NCBI GenBank assembly: GCA_900313875.1
Contig: OMSY01000174.1
Location: 1 to 11,394 of the forward strand
Direction: 5' to 3'
Source: an uncultured Actinomycetes bacterium
GTDB taxonomy: Bacteria; Actinomycetota; Coriobacteriia; Coriobacteriales; RUG844
DNA: 11,394 nucleotides
Part shown: positions 7,228-11,394 of the stretch, in pieces
Position numbering within the stretch: the first letter of the stretch is position 1
Layout: each line of letters begins with the position of its first letter
The notes under the pieces: generated by a model
Told to the model about the DNA's origin: nothing
Database searches by the model: none
What the model saw: only the letters and a program-made list of their open reading frames with translations
Program-made: the position numbers and the translations under genes

Positions 7228-7241
7228 GAATAGGCCTAGCC

Positions 7242-7269
7242 ATGGTAGCACATCGGCAGACGAGTGCAA
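7242..7269 (-). promoter_or_regulatory. Candidate rpmE promoter
   Basis: On the minus strand TTGCAC (7269-7264), a 16-nt spacer and TACCAT (7247-7242), preceded by TGC, form a -35/extended -10 pair about 60 nt before the rpmE ATG. The TGTGCTACCAT sequence is identical to the one upstream of prfA. It lies in the 167-bp gap after rho, so rpmE need not depend on read-through. Confidence 0.5.
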
Positions 7270-7314
7270 CCGCCTGAGCGTTGGAAGGCATTCGGGCACA
7301 TTCATCCGGCATGT

Positions 7315-7335
7315 GGTACCCGGACGAACGGGTCC
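7315..7335 (-). terminator. Possible rho terminator hairpin
   Basis: ACCCG (7318-7322) pairs with CGGGT (7329-7333), extended by GG/CC across one bulged T, beginning about 16 nt after the rho stop. There is no T-run. The stem is short, so the call rests mainly on position. Confidence 0.35.
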
Positions 7336-7351
7336 CTCCCGATACCATGTC

Positions 7352-9067
7352 CTAGAGCTCGAACCCGTTGCCCCCGCGCTCCTGCGCCTTGCGGGCGGTG
7401 CGCACGAGGAACTCCTGGTTGTTGTCAGTCTGCTTCAGGCTCTTGATGAGCATGTTCATGGCGCGCTCGGTGTTGTTCATGTTCGCGAGGATACGGCGCA
7501 CGCCCCAGATGAACGGTGCCTCCTGGGCATCGAGGAGCAGCTCCTCCTTGCGCGTACCAGAGGCAACCGGGTCGATAGCCGGGAAGATCCTCCGATCCGC
7601 CAGGTCGCGGTCGAGCTTGAGCTCCATGTTGCCGGTGCCCTTGAACTCCTCGAAGATGACCTCATCCATCTTGGAGCCGGTATCGATGAGGGCGCTTGCA
7701 AGGATGGTGAGCGAACCACCGTTCTCGATGTTGCGCGCCGCTCCGAGGAACTTCTTGGGCGGGTACAGCGCCGTGGAGTCGACACCGCCCGACAGCACCC
7801 TGCCCGAAGCGGGCTGCGCGAGGTTGTAGGCACGGGCGAGCCTCGTGATGGAGTCGAGGAGGATGACGACGTCGGCGCCGTCCTCGACCAGACGCTTCGC
7901 GCGCTCGATGACGAGTTCGGCGACTGCGATATGATTCTCCGAGGGCATGTCGAAGGTCGAGGAGATGACCTCGCCCTTGATGGAACGCTCCATGTCCGTG
8001 ACTTCCTCGGGTCGCTCATCGACCAGCAGGCACATGAGATGGACCTCGGGGTTGTTGGCCGAGATCGAGGCGGCGATGTCCTTGAGAATCGTGGTCTTGC
8101 CCGCCTTGGGTGGCGAGACGATAAGGCCGCGCTGCCCCTTGCCGATGGGGGCGACGAGATCGATCGTGCGACCCGTGATCGTGTTCTTCCCATGCTCCAT
8201 GACGAGCCACTCGTCAGGATAGACCGGAGTCATGTCGACGAACCGCGGTCGATCCTGCACCTCCTCGGGAAGATGCCCGTTGATGGTGTCGATGCGGTGG
8301 AGCGCAGGGTATTTCTCGTTGTCACGTGCGGGACGGCACTGACCGGTGAGATAGTCACCGCGACGCAGGGAGTTGCGCCTGATCGTGCTCTGCCCCACAT
8401 AGATGTCGTTCTCGCCGGGGAGATACCCTCCGCAACGGAGGAATCCATATCCCTCGGGAAGGACATCGAGGATACCCGCGATCTCGACGAAGCCCTCGGC
8501 CTTGACCATCGCATCGTAGAGGACATCGATGATCTCGGCCTTCTTCTTCGCGGTCTTGAGACTCACATCGAGCTCGGCGGCCTTGGCCCGAAGCTCCACG
8601 ACCTTGAGCGCCTCCAGGTCCTCCCTGGTCACCTGCGGCTTGACCGGCTCGCGCCTGTTGCCCCGACGGGACCGGCGATGGCTCCCATGGTTGTTGACGG
8701 GATTCCTGTGGGACCGGTCATCGCCCTGCCCCTGCTTGTGCTGCTTGCCGGAACGCCCCTCGGTCGCAGCACCCTTCTTGTCACCGGATGCCTGCTTGCG
8801 GTCCGCCTGCTTCGAAGCACCCTTGCCCGACGTTCCCTGGCTCTTCGCGGACGCGCCGGATGGCCGGTGTCTGCGACGCTGCGGCATGTCGGCGGAGATG
8901 GCGGTCCCTTCCGGAGATACGGCGCCATCTGCAGGCGCAGGGCCATCCGAGCGCATGGAATCAGCCGCAGGCGCGGCCCCATCCGAAGGCGTGGACTCGA
9001 TTGCGGGTGCGGCTCCCTCCGTGGGTTCCATCACGGAAGCGGTGCCATCTTGCTGCTCTGATGTCAT
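7352..9067 (-). CDS. rho: Transcription termination factor Rho
   Basis: Hexameric RNA-dependent ATPase/helicase that terminates transcription. It has 571 residues from the ATG at 9067. Order: a disordered arm (1-144), acidic with 12-residue repeats then basic and rich in K/R/Q/G/N; Rho_N helical domain (about 146-187); cold-shock RNA-binding domain (about 194-290) with GYGFLR (206-211); and the ATPase core with Walker A PPKAGKTT (319-326), Walker B VVILLD ending at D405, DSITRLARAYN, and the RNA-contacting loop SGGVDSTALYPPKKF (426-440). E. coli Rho is about 419 residues; the extra length is the N-terminal arm, as in many actinobacterial Rho proteins. The frame is open 24 codons further upstream inside the transaldolase gene, but the ATG at 9067 overlaps the transaldolase stop as ATGA and begins a typical N-terminus. 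It is probably co-transcribed with transaldolase. Nothing in the core is damaged. Confidence 0.97.
   Translation of the reverse strand: MTSEQQDGTASVMEPTEGAAPAIESTPSDGAAPAADSMRSDGPAPADGAVSPEGTAISADMPQRRRHRPSGASAKSQGTSGKGASKQADRKQASGDKKGAATEGRSGKQHKQGQGDDRSHRNPVNNHGSHRRSRRGNRREPVKPQVTREDLEALKVVELRAKAAELDVSLKTAKKKAEIIDVLYDAMVKAEGFVEIAGILDVLPEGYGFLRCGGYLPGENDIYVGQSTIRRNSLRRGDYLTGQCRPARDNEKYPALHRIDTINGHLPEEVQDRPRFVDMTPVYPDEWLVMEHGKNTITGRTIDLVAPIGKGQRGLIVSPPKAGKTTILKDIAASISANNPEVHLMCLLVDERPEEVTDMERSIKGEVISSTFDMPSENHIAVAELVIERAKRLVEDGADVVILLDSITRLARAYNLAQPASGRVLSGGVDSTALYPPKKFLGAARNIENGGSLTILASALIDTGSKMDEVIFEEFKGTGNMELKLDRDLADRRIFPAIDPVASGTRKEELLLDAQEAPFIWGVRRILANMNNTERAMNMLIKSLKQTDNNQEFLVRTARKAQERGGNGFEL
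8915..9022 (-). repeat. 36-bp degenerate tandem repeats in the rho 5' coding region
   Basis: Three consecutive 12-residue units, TEGAAPAIESTP, SDGAAPAADSMR and SDGPAPADGAVS (Rho residues 16-51), share [T/S][E/D]Gx[A/P]PA, followed by a decayed fourth unit beginning PEGTA. At DNA level they are diverged 36-bp repeats. Confidence 0.7.
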
Positions 9068-9726
9068 GCGTTCTTGACCTTCTCCCAGTCTGCCAGGAAG
9101 GAATCGAGGCCCCGGTCGGTCAGGGGATGCTCGACGCATTTCTTGAGCACCTTGAACGGGACCGTCGCGATATCGGCACCCATGAGCGCAGCCTCGGCGA
9201 CATGATTCGCCGAGCGGACCGATGCAGCGATGATCTCCACAGGATGACCGAAATCGTAGTTGCCGACAGCCTCGATGATGTCACCGAGATGGTCGAGACC
9301 CGTCTCGGAGATATCGTCGAACCTTCCGATGAAGGGGCTGATGAACGCCGCACCGGACCGAGCGGCCATGATGGCCTGGGGCACGGTGAAGCACAGCGTC
9401 ATGTTGACCTTGATGCCCTCGGACGCCAGCTCGCGGGTCGCTGCCAGGCCCTCCACCATGGTGGGAACCTTGACGACCACATTGGGGGCAAGCGCGGCAA
9501 GTCGCCTACCATCGGCAACGATCTCATCGCGTGTCATCGAGACCGACTCGGCGGAGACGGGACCATCGACGATCTCGCAGATCCTCTTGATATGGTTCTC
9601 GAAATCATCGAGCCTACCACCGATGCGGGCATAGAGACTCGGATTGGTGGTCACTCCGGCAAGCACGCCCCACGAAGCTGCTTCGGCGATCTCGTCCAGG
9701 TCTGCGGTGTCCAGAAAGAACTTCAC
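9064..9726 (-). CDS. Transaldolase (small TalC/FSA-type family)
   Basis: Class I aldolase that transfers a dihydroxyacetone unit in the non-oxidative pentose phosphate pathway. At 220 residues it belongs to the short transaldolase / fructose-6-phosphate aldolase group. Visible features: MKFFLDTADLDEI (1-13), GVTTNPSLYA (24-33), Schiff-base Lys86 in NVVVKVP, KVNMTLCFT (106-114), ISPFIGRFDD (129-138) and ASVRSANHV (168-176). Phe132 sits where E. coli FSA has Tyr and true transaldolases have Phe, favouring transaldolase over F6P aldolase activity. The start is GTG at 9726, chosen because TAGGAGG lies just upstream and it gives the family's N-terminus; the frame is open well beyond it. The stop overlaps the rho ATG (ATGA). 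A promoter with a leader of about 130 nt lies upstream. Names used for this family include tal, talC and fsa. Confidence 0.95.
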   Translation of the reverse strand: MKFFLDTADLDEIAEAASWGVLAGVTTNPSLYARIGGRLDDFENHIKRICEIVDGPVSAESVSMTRDEIVADGRRLAALAPNVVVKVPTMVEGLAATRELASEGIKVNMTLCFTVPQAIMAARSGAAFISPFIGRFDDISETGLDHLGDIIEAVGNYDFGHPVEIIAASVRSANHVAEAALMGADIATVPFKVLKKCVEHPLTDRGLDSFLADWEKVKNA

Positions 9727-9730
9727 GATT

Positions 9731-9736
9731 CCTCCT
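9731..9736 (-). promoter_or_regulatory. Ribosome-binding site fixing the transaldolase GTG start
   Basis: AGGAGG on the minus strand, 4 nt before the GTG at 9726, is a near-perfect Shine-Dalgarno sequence. It excludes the upstream in-frame starts of the longer open frame. Confidence 0.85.
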
Positions 9737-9864
9737 ACGGTCGATTCCCCCAACAGGGGCGACGGCATGCGGACGCAGGGACAATGCCAGTCCACGATGC
9801 ACGTAACGAAAGTGGGATTGAGAAAATGGCGGACGACGCGACTCGGCATCGCGCCGGCATGCAC

Positions 9865-9892
9865 AGTATAACATCCGTCACCGAAATGCAAA
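9865..9892 (-). promoter_or_regulatory. Promoter of the transaldolase-rho unit
   Basis: On the minus strand TTTGCA (9892-9887), a 16-nt spacer and TATACT (9870-9865), preceded by TGT, give a -35 and a strong extended -10 (TGTTATACT). It is the best promoter match in the window. The start would fall near 9858, leaving a leader of about 130 nt before the GTG. The local A+T rise fits. Confidence 0.65.
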
Positions 9893-9914
9893 GTGAAAAG
9901 CTCGCCGCGTTTGA

Positions 9915-9927
9915 GCCCATCTTGGGC
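9915..9927 (-). terminator. Possible terminator of the unrecognised gene
   Basis: GCCCA (9915-9919) and TGGGC (9923-9927) form a 5-bp stem with a 3-nt loop, about 60 nt after the stop at 9989 and just upstream of the transaldolase promoter. A smaller CACG/CGTG stem lies at 9934-9945. No clear T-run follows on the minus strand until CTTTT near 9898. Weak. Confidence 0.3.
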
Positions 9928-9988
9928 AATCGCCACGCTGACGTGCGGCCTTGACGAATATCAGCCCCTCCCGTCGAAGCGGGTCGCC

Positions 9989-10474
9989 TCATCGGAACCA
10001 GGTCCCTCCCGGAAGCGTCACGCCCTCGAGGACGCAGTCGAGGACGCCCCTGGCAAGCGCATACCCCTGTTCGTCAAGGTCGGACGTCTGAGCGAGACGG
10101 TCGAGCCAGGTGATGGCCAGCGGGAGGACGCAGCGACGGTAGGAGGGGTCGCGGCATACGAGAAGACGGTAATGGTGGAGCTCGCGGTATACCTCACGCG
10201 GCACCCCGATGGCCTCATACCACGAGGGTACATCGGGGACCCCTTGGTCGGCGAGGAACCCACGTATCTCGCCGCATCCGGCGAGTGGGTAAGGCGGCAG
10301 GTCGTAACCTTGATGACGACCATACCGGTAGATATACGACGCCCCATCATGGATACCAGCCCGCTGCGCACACAGGTCGACGGCGAGGAACAGCGCCGCC
10401 GCACCCGAGATGCGCTCCGGATGCTCATCGAGCAGCGCACGGACACGCCGCATGACCGACTCACGTCCACTCAA
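9989..10474 (-). CDS. Unrecognised protein, 161 residues
   Basis: I do not recognise this protein. From the TTG at 10474 it has 161 residues, is cytosolic in appearance (no signal peptide or long hydrophobic segment), and is moderately rich in Tyr, Arg, His and Asp. Notable stretches are GAAALFLAVDLCAQRAG (24-40), a Tyr/Arg-rich YIYRYGRHQGYDLPPYP (47-63) and a helical second half ending in GGTWFR. Scattered cysteines form no CxxC pair. The TTG start is preferred because GGGGAGGG lies 6 nt upstream; the alternative ATG at 10453 has no comparable site. The frame stays open further upstream to 10621 but there it runs into the FKBP gene. It is divergent from the FKBP gene (114-bp gap) and upstream of the transaldolase promoter. 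Its amino-acid make-up is protein-like and the frame is clean, so I think it is real, but it could be lineage-specific. Confidence 0.65.
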   Translation of the reverse strand: MSGRESVMRRVRALLDEHPERISGAAALFLAVDLCAQRAGIHDGASYIYRYGRHQGYDLPPYPLAGCGEIRGFLADQGVPDVPSWYEAIGVPREVYRELHHYRLLVCRDPSYRRCVLPLAITWLDRLAQTSDLDEQGYALARGVLDCVLEGVTLPGGTWFR

Positions 10475-10578
10475 ACGGGTCCCTCCCCTCCCGACCTCGC
10501 GCCTTCGCGTGCATTCCCCCTCATCCCTGGGGCATTTCCGAACATGATGCGATACAGTGTACAGGTTATCCAGTTCAT

Positions 10579-10584
10579 AGGAGG
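10579..10584 (+). promoter_or_regulatory. Ribosome-binding site of the FKBP gene
   Basis: AGGAGG followed by a 4-nt spacer and ATG at 10589. It decides the start: the open frame continues far upstream, but only this ATG gives an FKBP N-terminus. The 114-bp divergent gap (10475-10588) shows no convincing -35/-10 pair for either gene. Confidence 0.85.
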
Positions 10585-10588
10585 AACC

Positions 10589-11032
10589 ATGGCAAAGACA
10601 GGACAGCGGGTGGTCGTGCATTACATCGGCTCACTCGATGACGGTACGGTCTTCGATAACAGCATCAAGCGCAACCAGCCGATTCAGTTCGTGCTGGGTG
10701 CAGGCGACATGATCGAGGGCTTCGAGAAGGCCATCTACGATATGGAGGTCGGGGAGACGAAGACGGTGAAGATCCCCGCCGCCGAGGGATATGGGGAGTA
10801 CAGCGAGGACGCCATCCAGGCCATTCCCGCAGACCGCATCGCCAACGCCGACCAGCTTCCCGTCGGTGGGCGCATCTCCTTCACCGACCCCAACGGGAAC
10901 CCCTGCGCCGTGAAGGTCCTCAAGATCGAGGACGGCATGGTCTGGTTCGATTTCAACCATGAGCTCGCCGGCAAGGACCTCACCTTCGAGATCACCTTGG
11001 TGGAGGCAAGGGGCCTGCACGACGACGAATAA
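10589..11032 (+). CDS. FKBP-type peptidyl-prolyl cis-trans isomerase, SlyD-like
   Basis: Catalyses cis-trans isomerisation of Xaa-Pro bonds and probably acts as a cytosolic folding chaperone. The 147 residues show the SlyD layout: an FKBP half (1-68) with VVVHYIGSLDDGTVFDNS (8-25), PIQFVLGAGDMIEGFEKAI (31-49) and MEVGETKTVKIPAAEGYGEY (52-71); an inserted flap domain (about 70-120) with PVGGRISF; then the returning FKBP strand FNHELAGKDLTFEITLVEA (122-140). It lacks the His/Cys-rich metal-binding tail of E. coli SlyD and ends in a short acidic HDDE. It is the only plus-strand gene in the window, stands alone, and is closed by a strong bidirectional terminator. The family call is firm; the exact symbol (slyD or fkpB-type) is not. 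Confidence 0.93.
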   Translation: MAKTGQRVVVHYIGSLDDGTVFDNSIKRNQPIQFVLGAGDMIEGFEKAIYDMEVGETKTVKIPAAEGYGEYSEDAIQAIPADRIANADQLPVGGRISFTDPNGNPCAVKVLKIEDGMVWFDFNHELAGKDLTFEITLVEARGLHDDE

Positions 11033-11078
11033 CGACGGCACGTCTCGAACAGGACGCATCGAAGACAGGTAACGGCAA

Positions 11079-11105
11079 ACCGGGCTCCCGATTCGGGAGC
11101 CCGGT
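11079..11105. terminator. Bidirectional terminator between the FKBP and homoserine dehydrogenase genes
   Basis: Perfect 12-bp arms, ACCGGGCTCCCG (11079-11090) and CGGGAGCCCGGT (11094-11105), with a 3-nt loop. It lies 46 bp after the FKBP stop and about 58 bp after the homoserine dehydrogenase stop, which converge here. Flanks are CGTTCC on the plus side and TTTGCC on the minus side; T-tracts are modest but the stem is very stable. Confidence 0.75.
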
Positions 11106-11162
11106 CGTTCCTGTGGCTTGGGACGCCCCCTCCCCAACCGGAAACGGGGCCGGCATATCCTC

Positions 11163-11394
11163 CTAGGAAGCGCTGTCCTGCTGGACACGGATGAGCGTGG
11201 CGACATCCTCGACCGAGTCGAGGTCCGCAATCTCCTCCAGTGCCGCACGGATGCTGGACTCGCGGGTCACATGCGTGAGGAAGATGATGTTCACGCACTC
11301 GCCCTCGGCGCATCCGGACTGGATCATCGAGTGGATGGACACGTCATGCTTGCTGAAGATCGTGCTCGTGGCTGCCAGCACACCGGGCTGGTCG
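11163..11394 (-). CDS. hom: Homoserine dehydrogenase, C-terminal ACT domain (5' part beyond the right edge)
   Basis: The last 77 residues of a protein that enters from the right edge. They form an ACT domain: DQPGVLAATSTIFSKHDVSI with a following SMIQSG, then VNIIFLTHVTRESSIRAAL and VEDVATLIRV, ending at TAG. The DQPGVLA start, the helix with SIHSMIQ and the strand with FLTH match the regulatory tail of bacterial homoserine dehydrogenase, which reduces aspartate semialdehyde to homoserine for threonine and methionine synthesis and is often threonine-inhibited through this domain. The catalytic domain is outside the window, so another ACT-domain enzyme is possible but less likely. It converges with the FKBP gene and shares its terminator. 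Confidence 0.85.
   Translation of the reverse strand, partial: DQPGVLAATSTIFSKHDVSIHSMIQSGCAEGECVNIIFLTHVTRESSIRAALEEIADLDSVEDVATLIRVQQDSAS

Noticed and set aside
4519..7233. Plus-strand open frames of about 400 and 480 codons antisense to the DUF1385, thyX and rpmE genes
   Set aside because: Both run across gene boundaries and terminator hairpins of well-identified minus-strand genes; low-complexity Ala/Ser runs come from the reverse of the bL31 tail.
7205..9061. 618-codon plus-strand open frame antisense to rho
   Set aside because: Shadow of rho; composition is that of a reverse-complemented GC-rich gene, and no family motif is seen.
7327..10487. Repeated GGTCCCTCCC (7331, 10001, 10478), twice extended to a 14-mer
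   Set aside because: One copy is in coding sequence, one overlaps a ribosome-binding site and one lies in a terminator-like region. A 14-mer match is not rare by chance in a window this size and GC content.
10561..10578. DnaA-box-like TTATCCAGT upstream of the FKBP gene
   Set aside because: A single degenerate match, no cluster, no dnaA/dnaN neighbours and no AT-rich unwinding region.
9893..10588. Long N-terminal extension of the FKBP open frame
   Set aside because: The FKBP fold starts at the ATG at 10589, which has its own AGGAGG. The upstream part lies opposite the unrecognised gene.

Overview
The window looks like chromosome of a high-GC Gram-positive bacterium, most probably an actinobacterium of the class Coriobacteriia (Atopobiaceae/Collinsella-like). 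This is inferred from the high G+C content, a Rho factor with a long disordered N-terminal arm, the flavin-dependent thymidylate synthase ThyX, and a DUF1385 (YqhQ-type) membrane protein between the genes for ribosomal protein bL31 and release factor 1. Species and genus cannot be fixed from this sequence alone. Nearly everything is housekeeping; no mobile element, CRISPR array, tRNA or rRNA is visible.

All genes but one are on the minus strand. Read in the direction of transcription (right to left), they are: the 3' end of homoserine dehydrogenase (11394-11163); a divergent island with an unrecognised gene (10474-9989, minus) and a SlyD-like FKBP prolyl isomerase (10589-11032, plus); transaldolase and rho, overlapping by ATGA (9726-7352); rpmE, with its own promoter and terminator (7184-6726); thyX (6510-5830); the DUF1385 membrane protein (5697-4525); and a compact five-gene run prfA-prmC-tsaC-lipase-glpK (4399-1), where glpK runs off the left edge.

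The five-gene run is the clearest operon. RF1 (prfA) is followed with no gap by PrmC, which methylates the GGQ glutamine of RF1. Next comes the threonylcarbamoyl-AMP synthase of t6A tRNA modification. The operon then changes subject: a monoacylglycerol-lipase-like hydrolase overlaps tsaC by 8 nt, and glycerol kinase overlaps the lipase by ATGA. Those two make a plausible two-step route from monoglyceride to glycerol to glycerol-3-phosphate, translationally coupled to translation-termination genes.

Intergenic spaces hold several candidate signals: extended -10 promoters upstream of transaldolase, rpmE and prfA (the last two share an exact 11-mer), a bidirectional terminator between the FKBP and homoserine dehydrogenase genes, a good hairpin after rpmE, and a large unexplained palindrome between rpmE and thyX. 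The most unusual protein features are the 80-residue two-part tail (basic helix, then acidic Pro/Ala/Glu repeats) on bL31 and the N-terminal arm of Rho, which has a 12-residue tandem repeat. I saw no obviously new multi-gene system; the second-look items are mostly protein tails, leader structures and operon composition. No gene-free stretch exceeds about 300 bases.
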